From Microbacterium sp. SD291 (GTDB lineage Bacteria > Actinomycetota > Actinomycetes > Actinomycetales > Microbacteriaceae): 64,000 bases of DNA. The DNA lies in NCBI RefSeq assembly GCF_017355365.1, contig NZ_JADIJR010000015.1:1-64000 (forward strand), in the 5' to 3' direction. Position numbers and translations under genes: made by a program. How positions within the stretch are numbered: the first letter of the stretch is position 1; every line of letters begins with the position of its first letter. Positions 47,546 through 55,585 of the stretch are shown one piece after another. Under the pieces are notes generated by a model, which saw nothing but the letters and a program-made list of their open reading frames with translations, was not told where the DNA came from and did not search any database.

Positions 47546-47610
47546 ATTCTATGCCGGAAACATGGGCGAAGACAGCGATTTGTGAGAATGCGTCCCACAA
47601 TTCGTGAGAC
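47546..47610 (-). promoter_or_regulatory. Promoter and operator-like palindrome for the acyl-CoA dehydrogenase
   Basis: A -10 hexamer TAGAAT (minus, 47551-47546) lies about 40 bases before the start. Upstream is an imperfect palindrome, GTCTCACGAATTGTGGGAC on the minus strand (47610-47592), and a further half site TTTGTGAGAATG at 47579-47590. This looks like a regulator site; the regulator is not next door. Confidence 0.45.
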
Positions 47611-47659
47611 TGGGTACCGCGATTGTCGGATGCCGCAACAGGCAGCCGGACCGACCGGA

Positions 47660-48595
47660 TCAGTGCGCGTAGTCGGGTGCTGCGGGGAGGCCGAAGAACT
47701 CCTCGAGCGTGTGGAACCCGCCGTCGTGATAGGCGGCGGCGAGCTCGGTGCCGATGTACCGGAGGTGCCACGGCTCCGGCTGATATCCGGTCACTCCGGT
47801 GCCCACCTGCTCATAGCGGACGATGAAGCCGTGCTCCCAGGCATGCTCGGCGACCCACGCCCCCTGAGCGGTCGCGCCGAACGCCTCTATCCCGCCGCAC
47901 TGCGGGCTGCAGGCGACGAGGTCGAGGGCGAGGCCGGTCTGATGCTCGCTGTGACCGGCGCGGGCGGACGCGGCATCCGCCTGGTCCTGCCCTCGGGACT
48001 CGACGTGGGTCGCGTGCGTGCGCACCTGCAGATCGTAGGAGCGGTAGCCGTTGTTCGCGCCGATCCGGCCGACCCCGGCGGCCTCCGCCGCGTCAGCCAT
48101 GACGCCGACCGCAGCGGCGACGTCGGCGCGCGCACGCCCTGAGGCCGTCGTCATCTGCAGCGGCATCTCCGCCAGGGAGGCCGGGGCGAAGTCGACGGGG
48201 TCGAGCGGACGCGACTTGTTGACGACCACCCACACGTGGGCGGGATCGTCGAGCGAGACGCAGGGTGCGTTCCCGGCGATGACGGCAGCGCGGAAGCTCT
48301 CGCCGCCGCCGAAGCCGGCGATCGTGGCCGCGTCATCCGCCGAGGCGATCGCCTCCTGCACCACGGGCTCGGAGCAGGGGTCCGCTGCGACCGTCGCGCC
48401 GACCTGCACGGCAGGAACCTCCTGCACCAGAACCGGCTCGGGTATGGCCTGAACGCGCTCGGCCGAAGTGGCCACCGGAGCAGTCGCGATCGAGAGCAGG
48501 ATTCCGATGGCGGTCACCGCGAGGCCGATCGGCAGCGCGGGTCCGTGGATCGGGGAACGCGGCGCCGCGTGCTGAGGCTGCGGCGCGGGATTCAT
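47660..48595 (-). CDS. D-alanyl-D-alanine carboxypeptidase, M15 (VanY) family, membrane-anchored
   Basis: 311 residues. One hydrophobic helix near residues 20-42 serves as uncleaved anchor or signal. The C-terminal half is a VanY domain with the zinc motif SEHQTGLALD (His and Asp ligands) and EPWHLRYIG (catalytic Glu and third ligand His). It trims terminal D-Ala from peptidoglycan stem peptides outside the membrane. The start MNPAPQ has GAGGGAG nine bases upstream; an in-frame ATG slightly upstream (MREN) is possible. Several Cys in the exported part may form disulfides. Divergent from the radical SAM gene. Confidence 0.92.
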   Translation of the reverse strand: MNPAPQPQHAAPRSPIHGPALPIGLAVTAIGILLSIATAPVATSAERVQAIPEPVLVQEVPAVQVGATVAADPCSEPVVQEAIASADDAATIAGFGGGESFRAAVIAGNAPCVSLDDPAHVWVVVNKSRPLDPVDFAPASLAEMPLQMTTASGRARADVAAAVGVMADAAEAAGVGRIGANNGYRSYDLQVRTHATHVESRGQDQADAASARAGHSEHQTGLALDLVACSPQCGGIEAFGATAQGAWVAEHAWEHGFIVRYEQVGTGVTGYQPEPWHLRYIGTELAAAYHDGGFHTLEEFFGLPAAPDYAH

Positions 48596-48677
48596 GCTTC
48601 CATTCTCCCTCATTTCCTTTCGAACAGACTTCTGACCCGATGTTGACCGATTGTCGTTTCTATGTTCGAATGAAGGT

Positions 48678-49736
48678 ATGCGGTGGCAGGGACAGAAGCT
48701 CGGAGAGGTGGATGCCGCTGCGCTCCCCGGTCTCGAGGCGCGGACCGGAATCCTGCGTACGGTCACCACGCCCGAGTTCGCCGGCATGACCTTCCACGAG
48801 GTGCTGTCGAAGTCGGCGCTGAACAAGGTGCCAGGAGCTTCGCGGATGCCGTTCGCCTGGACGATCAATCCGTACCGTGGATGCAGTCATGCATGCGTCT
48901 ACTGCTTCGCCCGCGGCACTCACGAGTATCTCGACCTCGACGGCGGCTCCGACTTCGACTCGCAGATCGTCGTGAAGGTGAACGTGGTCGACGTGCTCGA
49001 ACGCGAGCTGCGGCGCGGCAGCTGGCAGCACGAGACCGTGGCGCTGGGAACCAACACCGATCCGTATCAGCGTGCCGAGGGTCGCTACAAGCTGATGCCG
49101 GGGATCATCGAGACCCTCGCGGCATCCGGCACCCCGATGTCCGTGCTGACCAAGGGCACGCTGATCCGCCGCGACATCCCGTTGCTGGTGGAAGCGGCGC
49201 GGCGAGTGCCTGTGGACATCCAGATGTCCATCGCGATGTACGACGACGAGCTGCAGAAGGCGATCGAGCCGGGCACGCCGACGACCCAGGCGCGACTCGA
49301 CACCGTGCGCGCGCTGACCGATGCCGGGTTCCGGGTCACCGTGTTCCTGATGCCGATCATGCCCCACATGACCGACTCCGTCGCGGCGATCGACAGCGCG
49401 CTGACGCGGATCAAGGAGTCAGGCGCCACTCGCGTGATCTACGGCGCGCTGCACCTGCGCCCTGGGGTGAAGCCGTGGTTCATGCAGTGGCTCGGCGATT
49501 TCCGTCCCGACCTCGTCTCGTCGTACCGGGGCCTGTACCCCGGCATGTCGGCAGAGGCGCCGAAGCCGTACCGGCAGTGGCTCGCGAAGCGCGCACGACC
49601 GCTCATCCGGATGCATGGCCTCGATGGCCGGCACGAGGACGACTACCCCGTGCGAGGCATGAGGCCCTCGCCGAGCTTCGCGACGGCGAAGGGCCCGCCG
49701 GCGACATCCGCACCGCTCCAGCCGATGCTCTTCTGA
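48678..49736 (+). CDS. Radical SAM protein of the Rv2578c family
   Basis: 352 residues. It begins MRWQGQKLGE, the typical start of the family, and has the radical SAM cluster motif CSHACVYCFARG (C-x3-C-x2-C), preceded by INPYRG. The related SplB-like and Rv2578c proteins are linked to DNA damage responses, but the reaction here is unknown. I chose the ATG at 48678 over one 27 bases upstream because of the family N-terminus. The C-terminus has a PVRGMRPSP tail. A terminator-like hairpin follows. Confidence 0.93.
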   Translation: MRWQGQKLGEVDAAALPGLEARTGILRTVTTPEFAGMTFHEVLSKSALNKVPGASRMPFAWTINPYRGCSHACVYCFARGTHEYLDLDGGSDFDSQIVVKVNVVDVLERELRRGSWQHETVALGTNTDPYQRAEGRYKLMPGIIETLAASGTPMSVLTKGTLIRRDIPLLVEAARRVPVDIQMSIAMYDDELQKAIEPGTPTTQARLDTVRALTDAGFRVTVFLMPIMPHMTDSVAAIDSALTRIKESGATRVIYGALHLRPGVKPWFMQWLGDFRPDLVSSYRGLYPGMSAEAPKPYRQWLAKRARPLIRMHGLDGRHEDDYPVRGMRPSPSFATAKGPPATSAPLQPMLF

Positions 49737-49753
49737 TCCCCGCCCGCCGAGAC

Positions 49754-49780
49754 GCCGCCGGCAGAACCCCTGTCGGCGGC
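49754..49780 (+). terminator. Hairpin after the radical SAM gene
   Basis: GCCGCCGGCAG (49754-49764) pairs with CTGTCGGCGGC (49770-49780) with one mismatch and a 5-base loop, 18 bases past the stop codon. Confidence 0.6.
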
Positions 49781-49826
49781 GCGAGTTCCGCGCGACAATC
49801 AGGAGTGACCACGCTGGGGGTCGGAC

Positions 49827-51137
49827 ATGGCACGGATTCTCGTGAGCGCGATGCCGTTCACCGGACACGTCACGCCGATGCGAGCCGTCGCTCATGCGCT
49901 CGTGTCCCGCGGGCACCACGTGCGCTTCTACACGGGCAGCGCGTTCCGAGACGGCGTCGAAGCGTCCGGAGCATCCCTCGTCCCATGGCGAAGAGCGCCG
50001 GATTTCGACGAGACGGATCTGCCGGCGGCCTTCCCCCGCCTCGTCGGCAAGAAGGGGCTGCAGCAGCTCCTGATCAACGTGCAGGACGTCTTCATCGAGA
50101 CCGCGCCGGCGCAGGTCGCCGATCTGCGCGAGGAGTTCGATCGCGAACCCTGGGACGCGATCGTGGGCGACGAGCTGTCGCTGGGAGCGGTGCTGTTCGA
50201 TGAGCTGGAGCACACGCATCTGGCCACCGTCGCGGTGCTGCCCCTGCACCTGGCGGGATCTCAGGGTCCCCCGAGCGGATTGGGCCTTCAGCCCGGCCGG
50301 AACCCGGTGACACGGGCGCGCGATGCGCTGCTGCGAGCTGTCGTTCCGCTGATCTCACGTCCGATCCTCGGTCCGCTGTCCAGAGCCCGTGCGGCCGTCG
50401 ACCTGCCCGCCTCGGGGCTGGGCCTTGATCGGATGCTCTTCTCACGCGAGCTCATCATCGCGTCGGGTTCTCCGATGCTCGACTTCCGCCGTACAGACCG
50501 ACCGGACGAGCTGTCTTTCGTCGGACGACTCGCCACGCCCGCCTCGCCTGCTCCGACCCCCGCCGCCGACCTCCCGCCGTGGTGGGGCGACCTCGAGGGG
50601 CGCCGCGTGGTCCACGTGACCCAGGGGACGCTGAACACCGACCCGGACGACCTCATCAGGCCCGCCCTCGAAGCGCTCGCCGATCTCGACGCGCTCGTCG
50701 TCGTCGCGACAGGTGCGCTCGGCCGGAGCGAGCTTCCCTTCGCCGTGCCGCCGAACGCCCGCGTCGCCGGGTTCCTCCCCTACGCGCAGCTGCTCCCCCG
50801 CGTCGACACGATGATCACGAACGGCGGCTGGGGCGGCACCCTCGCCGCTCTCGAGCACGGCATTCCGCTGGTCATCGCCGGCGGCGAGCTCGACAAGCCC
50901 GAGATCGCCGCCCGAGTGGCGTGGACGGGCGCCGGCGTGAACCTGCGCACCGGCACCCCGAACGCCCGCCAGGTCGAGGCCGGCTACCGGCGGATCGTCA
51001 CGGATCCGTCGGTCAGACAGGCAGCAGCCGGGGTCGCCGCCGAGCTGCGGTCGTTCGGCGGGGCGATTCGCGCTGCCGAGCTGATCGAAGAGCTCACGGC
51101 CGAGCGCAGGTCACCGGGCCCCGTCGTCGACGCGTAG
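49827..51137 (+). CDS. GT1-family glycosyltransferase (MGT/UGT-like)
   Basis: 436 residues, GT-B fold. The N-terminus MARILVSAMPFTGHVTPMRA is typical of macrolide/sterol-type glycosyltransferases, and the donor-site motif is NGGWGGTLAALEHGIPLVIA near residue 335. Such enzymes move a sugar from a UDP- or TDP-sugar to small hydrophobic acceptors; antibiotic inactivation is one known role. No biosynthetic genes are nearby, so detoxification or glycolipid synthesis are open options. GGGGG lies about seven bases before the ATG. The stop codon TAG overlaps the -10 element of yaeQ. Confidence 0.92.
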   Translation: MARILVSAMPFTGHVTPMRAVAHALVSRGHHVRFYTGSAFRDGVEASGASLVPWRRAPDFDETDLPAAFPRLVGKKGLQQLLINVQDVFIETAPAQVADLREEFDREPWDAIVGDELSLGAVLFDELEHTHLATVAVLPLHLAGSQGPPSGLGLQPGRNPVTRARDALLRAVVPLISRPILGPLSRARAAVDLPASGLGLDRMLFSRELIIASGSPMLDFRRTDRPDELSFVGRLATPASPAPTPAADLPPWWGDLEGRRVVHVTQGTLNTDPDDLIRPALEALADLDALVVVATGALGRSELPFAVPPNARVAGFLPYAQLLPRVDTMITNGGWGGTLAALEHGIPLVIAGGELDKPEIAARVAWTGAGVNLRTGTPNARQVEAGYRRIVTDPSVRQAAAGVAAELRSFGGAIRAAELIEELTAERRSPGPVVDA

Positions 51138-51140
51138 GCT
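51135..51140 (+). promoter_or_regulatory. Leaderless -10 element for yaeQ
   Basis: TAGGCT, whose TAG is the stop codon of the glycosyltransferase gene, then eight bases and the ATG at 51149. No Shine-Dalgarno sequence. Confidence 0.5.
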
Positions 51141-51148
51141 CGGTCGTT

Positions 51149-51688
51149 ATGGCTATCGGTTCGACGATGCACACGTTCGATGTGCAGCTTGCAGACATGG
51201 ACCGTGGTGTCTACGAGGACTTCTCCCTGCGCGTCGCGCGGCATCCTTCGGAGACTGATGCGTACATGCTCACCCGCGTCCTCGCGTACGGACTCGAGTT
51301 CACCGAGGGCATCACGTTCGGCGGCGGCATCTCCCAGACCGACGAGCCCGCCGTCCTCGTGCGCGACCTCACCGGCCTGACGACAGCCTGGATCGAGGTC
51401 GGCGCCCCCGACGCCGAGCGCCTGCACTACGGCAGCCGGCTCGCCGAGCGCACCGTCGTCTACACGCACCGCGACCCGGCGAAGGTCATGGCGCCGTGGG
51501 CTGACAAGCGCATCCATCGCTCCGAGGACATCCGGGTCTTCAGCTTCGACCCGGGCTTCATCGACTCGGCAGCTCCCCTCATCGAGCGTCGCAACACCAT
51601 CACTCTGACCGTGACCGAGCAGGTGCTCTACCTCGACCTGAACGGCACGACGCTGACCTCGAGCATCCACGAGCACGCGCTCGCGTGA
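51149..51688 (+). CDS. yaeQ: YaeQ family protein
   Basis: 179 residues, the standard size. Family features include an N-terminal STMHTFDVQLADMDRGVYED, HPSETDAYMLTRVLAYGLEF, and WIEVGAPDAERLHYGSR. YaeQ has a PD-(D/E)XK nuclease-like fold with an unestablished role; an old claim of RfaH suppression is doubtful. The start is fixed by the -10 hexamer eight bases upstream. A shared terminator separates it from the convergent DEAD-box gene. Confidence 0.93.
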   Translation: MAIGSTMHTFDVQLADMDRGVYEDFSLRVARHPSETDAYMLTRVLAYGLEFTEGITFGGGISQTDEPAVLVRDLTGLTTAWIEVGAPDAERLHYGSRLAERTVVYTHRDPAKVMAPWADKRIHRSEDIRVFSFDPGFIDSAAPLIERRNTITLTVTEQVLYLDLNGTTLTSSIHEHALA

Positions 51689-51769
51689 CGCTCCGCGGCA
51701 GTCGCTGCGGCCACAGCGCCGCTCAGCATCCGCCGACTGCACGGCCTGTCGACGTCGAGTACTCGTGCA

Positions 51770-51836
51770 CTCGGCGACGTCACGCGAAGTCGACGCGCAG
51801 TTCCCCTGAGCTCGGCGAGTTCACGTGAAGTCGACG
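51770..51836. repeat. Pair of 26-bp direct repeats downstream of yaeQ
   Basis: The segments at 51770-51795 and 51811-51836 share CTCGGCGA and GAAGTCGACG and differ at only three positions. They lie in non-coding DNA 41 bp apart; function unknown. Confidence 0.7.
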
Positions 51837-51873
51837 AAGGCCCCGCACCGGCGGATGCCGGGACGGGGCCTTC
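51836..51873. terminator. Bidirectional terminator between yaeQ and the DEAD-box gene
   Basis: GAAGGCCCCG (51836-51845) and CGGGGCCTTC (51864-51873) form a perfect 10-bp stem with an 18-base loop, 10 bases from the DEAD-box stop. Confidence 0.7.
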
Positions 51874-51883
51874 GGAGCACGGC

Positions 51884-54235
51884 TCAGGACGTGAGGTCGG
51901 CGGCAGTCGGCACGCGACCCGCGATCTCCTCGATGATGTCGTCGTCGAGGCGCGCGTTCTCGAACGGCGCATCGATCTCCGCGCGCTGCAGCAGCTCCGT
52001 CATCCGGCGCTGACGCTGACGCGTGATGAGCGTCACGACGCGACCCGAGCGACCGGCGCGGCCGGTGCGGCCGGAGCGGTGCAGGTACGTCTTGTACTCG
52101 TCCGGAGCATCCGCCTGGACCACCAGATCGATGTCGTCGACGTGGATGCCGCGGGCGGCGACGTCCGTCGCGACCAGCACGCTCACGCGACCGGAGGTGA
52201 GCCGCTCGAGGTTCCGCGTGCGCTTGGCCTGGTTGAGATCGCCGTGCAGGGAGACGGCCGGGATGCCGGCGTCGTCGAACTGCTCGGCGAGCATGTCGGC
52301 GTAGGCACGGGTGCGGGCGAAGACCAGGGTCTTGCCTGCACGGTCGACCAGTGACGTGAGGATCTCGGCCTTGTCGCGGTGCTCGATCACGAGCACGCGG
52401 TGCTCGATCGTGCTGGAGTCCTGGTCCTCGCCCGCGACCTCGTATACGGCCGGGTCGACGAGGAACTCGTCGACGAGCGCGGCGACCTCACGGTCGAGCG
52501 TTGCCGAGAAGAGGAGCTTCTGGCTTCCGTCGGCGGTGTGGCGGAGGATGCGCTGCACCGGCTCGACGAACCCGAGCTCGCACATGTGGTCTGCCTCGTC
52601 GAGCACCGCGATGCGGCAGTCGGAGAGGTCGAGCTTGCCCTGGTTGATGAGGTCCTCGATGCGTCCGGGCGTGCCGATCACGATGTCGACGCCCTTCTTC
52701 AGCGCACCCACCTGGCGGCCCTGGGGGACGCCACCGTAGATCTGCGTGGTGAACAGGCCGACGCTGCGGGCGATCGGCTGGATCGTGCGGTCGATCTGCA
52801 GCGCGAGCTCACGCGTCGGGGCGAGGATGATCGCACGCGGCGAGCGGCCGAACTCGCGGCGCTTGCCGGCCTGCGACTTCAGGACGTTCTCGACGAGCGG
52901 TGCGCCGAACGCGATGGTCTTGCCGGAGCCGGTGCGGCCGCGGGCGAGGACGTCGCGGCCCTCGAGCACGGCCGGGATGCTGGCGGCCTGGATCGGGAAC
53001 GGCGTCGCCGCGCCCATGCCGACGAGGGTCTCGACGATGTTGGAGCCGAGGCCGAGATCGGCGAAGCTCACGCCATCGACCTCGACGGCCGCGACGGACT
53101 TCGCCTCGAGGCGCTCGTGCACGACGTCATCCGTCGGCTCGAACGCGGCCTTCGGGGTCTTGTTCCAGTCATCGCGGCTGGGACGGGTGTCGCGAGCGGT
53201 GCGGTCGTCACGACGGGGACGCTCGGTGCGGTACGCGCCACCGGTCGACGGGCGCGAGCGCTCGTCGCGGCCGCCCTCGATCGAACGCTGCGTGCGGTCG
53301 CGGTCGAAGGCACGGCGTGCGCGATCGGCGTCGAAGGAGCGCTCAGGGCGCTCGGCTGCTCGATCGAAGCGCTGGGCCCCTGAGCCTGTCGAAGGGCGCG
53401 GACGGTCGTCACGGTCGAAACGGGGACGCTCGGCCCCACGGTCGCTGTTGTAGCGGGGACGCTCGGCACCGCGATCGCTGTTGAAGCGCGGGCGCTCGGT
53501 GCGGTCGCCGGCACGGTTCGGTCGGTCGCCGAAGCCACGGTCGTCACGACGCGGACGGTCGTCCCGCTCGAAACGAGGGCGCTCGGCACGATCGAAACGC
53601 TGGGTCCCTGAGCCTGTCGAAGGGCGGGGACGCTCGGCGCCGCGGTCGTCGCGGTAGGAACCGGGACCGGTGGGGCGCTGGCCGGTGGGGCGCTGGCCGG
53701 TGCGCTCGAAGCGCTGGCCGCCACGGTCGCCGGCACGGTTCGGCCGGTCGCCGAAGCCACGGTCGTCACGACGCGGACGGTCGTCCCGCTCGAAACGAGG
53801 ACGCTCGGCACGATCGAAACGCTGGGTCCCTGAGCCTGTCGAAGGGCGAGGACGCTCGCCACCGCGGTCGAATCGCGGACGCTCGCCGCGCTCGTCACGG
53901 TGGTGCGGAGCCTCACGGCGACCGGACTCGGCGCGGTTGCGGATGCCGCGGGCCTCGTCGCGGCCCGCGCGCTCCTGCGCGTTCCAGCGCTGCTTGGGCG
54001 CGCCGCCCTCCGCCTCGGCGGGGCGGTAGCCGCGGTGGCCGGCGCTGCGGCTGCCGGGGCCGGTCGGCGCCGTGCGCCGCTCACCGGCATCCACTCGTCC
54101 GCCGCGCGAATCGCGGGCGCCGTCGCGGGCGCCGGCGCCGGCGTGGCGGTCGTGGAACGAGGTCTTCTTCGCGCCGTAGCGGGGCTCGAAGTTGGCGGAC
54201 GGGCGTCCGCCGCGGGGCTTCTTGTTCTTGGGCAT
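51884..54235 (-). CDS. DEAD-box RNA helicase with long Arg/Gly-rich repetitive N-terminus
   Basis: 783 residues. The helicase core begins near 388 (Q motif [12 protein letters not shown]), with Walker [11 protein letters not shown] (433-440), [12 protein letters not shown] box [11 protein letters not shown], and motif [12 protein letters not shown]. It unwinds RNA in ribosome assembly, decay or cold adaptation. The first 385 residues are a disordered Arg/Asp/Gly-rich region, unusual in that such tails are mostly C-terminal; it probably binds RNA. This region contains a near-perfect duplication (residues about 130-171 and 203-244) and three copies of a dispersed DNA repeat read as RPSTGSG. The start MPKNKK is the first good ATG. 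A leader of up to 250 bases separates it from the divergent epimerase gene; I could not locate the promoter. Confidence 0.93.
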   Translation of the reverse strand: MPKNKKPRGGRPSANFEPRYGAKKTSFHDRHAGAGARDGARDSRGGRVDAGERRTAPTGPGSRSAGHRGYRPAEAEGGAPKQRWNAQERAGRDEARGIRNRAESGRREAPHHRDERGERPRFDRGGERPRPSTGSGTQRFDRAERPRFERDDRPRRDDRGFGDRPNRAGDRGGQRFERTGQRPTGQRPTGPGSYRDDRGAERPRPSTGSGTQRFDRAERPRFERDDRPRRDDRGFGDRPNRAGDRTERPRFNSDRGAERPRYNSDRGAERPRFDRDDRPRPSTGSGAQRFDRAAERPERSFDADRARRAFDRDRTQRSIEGGRDERSRPSTGGAYRTERPRRDDRTARDTRPSRDDWNKTPKAAFEPTDDVVHERLEAKSVAAVEVDGVSFADLGLGSNIVETLVGMGAATPFPIQAASIPAVLEGRDVLARGRTGSGKTIAFGAPLVENVLKSQAGKRREFGRSPRAIILAPTRELALQIDRTIQPIARSVGLFTTQIYGGVPQGRQVGALKKGVDIVIGTPGRIEDLINQGKLDLSDCRIAVLDEADHMCELGFVEPVQRILRHTADGSQKLLFSATLDREVAALVDEFLVDPAVYEVAGEDQDSSTIEHRVLVIEHRDKAEILTSLVDRAGKTLVFARTRAYADMLAEQFDDAGIPAVSLHGDLNQAKRTRNLERLTSGRVSVLVATDVAARGIHVDDIDLVVQADAPDEYKTYLHRSGRTGRAGRSGRVVTLITRQRQRRMTELLQRAEIDAPFENARLDDDIIEEIAGRVPTAADLTS
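53371..53396 (-). repeat. Dispersed repeat copy A (in DEAD-box gene)
   Basis: 26-bp element with core CCTGAGCCTGTCGAAGG, read on the minus strand as RPSTGSGAQ at about residues 280-288. Confidence 0.85.
53599..53624 (-). repeat. Dispersed repeat copy B (in DEAD-box gene)
   Basis: Same 26-bp element as copy A, with one base changed; read as RPSTGSGTQ. It is part of the 222-bp duplication. Confidence 0.85.
53821..53846 (-). repeat. Dispersed repeat copy C (in DEAD-box gene)
   Basis: Identical to copy B and exactly 222 bp from it, so it arose by the local duplication. Confidence 0.85.
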
Positions 54236-54476
54236 CGGTTGTGTCCTTCTGAGTTCTCGCACGAGAACAGCGCCGCGCACACGCGCGAGCACCACGCCTG
54301 AGCGCGGGTCCGGACTGTCAGCGGCCGGGGCCATTCATGTGATGGTTGATTTGCGTCGATCGACGCTCACCATCGGCCCCTGGACTCACACTTCTTACAC
54401 AAAAACGTCCGCGCCATGCGCGGGTGTCCGAAGCCGACCCCGGAAGTCTACCGGTCGCACCTGAGAATCCTCCCCG

Positions 54477-54482
54477 TACGAT
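54477..54482 (+). promoter_or_regulatory. Leaderless -10 element for the aldose epimerase gene
   Basis: TACGAT, six bases (TGCGGG), then GTG at 54489. Confidence 0.5.
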
Positions 54483-54488
54483 TGCGGG

Positions 54489-55388
54489 GTGAACAACGTC
54501 TCCCCCACCGGCCGCCAGGTCGAGCTCCGGCTCGGCGACGTCGACGCGCAGATCGCCCAGGTCGGCGCGTCCCTCCGCTCGCTCCGCATCGGCGGCATCG
54601 ACCTCGTGCCGCCGTATCCGCTGGACGAGCCCACGCCATCATGCTCAGGGGTGGTGCTCGCGCCCTGGCCCAATCGCGTGCGCGACGGGCTGTGGGACGA
54701 CGAGGGATCCAGCCGTCAGCTCGCGATCACCGAGCCGAAGTTCGGCAACGCCAGCCATGGACTGCTGCGATTCACGGCGTACGAGATCGAGCAGGCGGAT
54801 GCAGGGGCCGCCACGCTGCATGCCACGATCGTTCCGCAGACGGGCTACCCGTACCTGATCGAGACGAACGTCACCTACTCGCTGCATGCCGCGGGCGTCG
54901 AGGTCACCCACGCGCTCACCAACCGGTCGGCGACCGCGGCGCCCGTCGCACTCGGCACGCACCCGTTCGTCACCATCGGCGACGTCGACCCGCACGAGCT
55001 GGTGCTGCGCATCCCCGCGGCGACCGCCTTCGACACCGACGAGCGGATGCTGCCCACCGGCACCAGCCCCGCAGAGGCCGCGCTGCGCGACGGCATCCGG
55101 CTCGGGGATGCCGACCTCGACACCGGCTTCACCGCTCTGATCCGCGACGCCGACGGACGCGTCAGGACCACGCTCACCGCCCCCGACGGCCGCCGTGTGA
55201 CGCTGTGGCAGGGCGAAGGCTTCGACTACCTGCAGGTGTACACGACGCCCGGCTACCCCGGTCAGGCCCTGGCGGTCGCGATCGAGCCGATGACGGCGCC
55301 GGCCGAAGCGCTGAACAGCGGCCTCGGCATCCGTCGCCTCGCCCCGGGCGAGACCTGGACGCTCAGCTGGGGCATCGAGCTCGGCTGA
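54489..55388 (+). CDS. Aldose 1-epimerase family protein
   Basis: 299 residues, GalM-like beta-sandwich. Catalytic-site elements are visible: LAPWPNRVRDG (Arg), NASHGLLR (His), LGTHPF (second His, acid) and the C-terminal AIEPMTAPAEAL (Glu, base). It interconverts alpha and beta anomers of hexoses or a related sugar in the cytoplasm. The GTG start is supported by a -10 hexamer six bases upstream. It is a single gene, divergent from the DEAD-box gene. Confidence 0.92.
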   Translation: MNNVSPTGRQVELRLGDVDAQIAQVGASLRSLRIGGIDLVPPYPLDEPTPSCSGVVLAPWPNRVRDGLWDDEGSSRQLAITEPKFGNASHGLLRFTAYEIEQADAGAATLHATIVPQTGYPYLIETNVTYSLHAAGVEVTHALTNRSATAAPVALGTHPFVTIGDVDPHELVLRIPAATAFDTDERMLPTGTSPAEAALRDGIRLGDADLDTGFTALIRDADGRVRTTLTAPDGRRVTLWQGEGFDYLQVYTTPGYPGQALAVAIEPMTAPAEALNSGLGIRRLAPGETWTLSWGIELG

Positions 55389-55423
55389 GTCCGGCAGGTG
55401 CCGTGCACCGAGCGTGCCGCGCC

Positions 55424-55559
55424 GGGTGCGCGTTGTCGTCGTCTTTCGTCCGCGAGATGACGACGCCGCGCACCTCGACGAGGTGACTGCCACGTCGCCC
55501 GCCCGCGGGTGCGCCTTGTGGTCGCCCTTCGGGTGGAAGGCGACGACAGGGCGCAGCTC
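55424..55559. repeat. Imperfect 53-bp tandem repeat between convergent genes
   Basis: Segments at 55424-55476 and 55507-55559, both opening GGGTGCGC and ending in CTC, match at roughly three quarters of positions with an 83-bp period. The gap 55389-55585 otherwise holds no gene that I can support. Confidence 0.55.
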
Positions 55560-55585
55560 GAGAGCCGCGCGCGCTGTGGGTTCCC

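Larger units (their letters stand above)
53503..53848 (-). repeat. Direct duplication with 222-bp period in the DEAD-box gene
   Basis: About 124 bp at 53503-53626 recur almost unchanged at 53725-53848, so that 42 residues of the N-terminal tail appear twice. Each copy ends in the dispersed PSTGSG repeat. Confidence 0.9.

Noticed and set aside
48643..48675. SOS (LexA) box before the radical SAM gene
   Set aside because: Only the right half, GTTCGA, matches well; the left half has four mismatches to the actinobacterial consensus. A damage-type RecA-independent promoter was also considered but the spacing does not fit.
53503..53848. CRISPR-like array in the repetitive part of the DEAD-box gene
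   Set aside because: Units are coding, unevenly spaced and share both repeat and spacer sequence through a 222-bp duplication; no cas genes are present.
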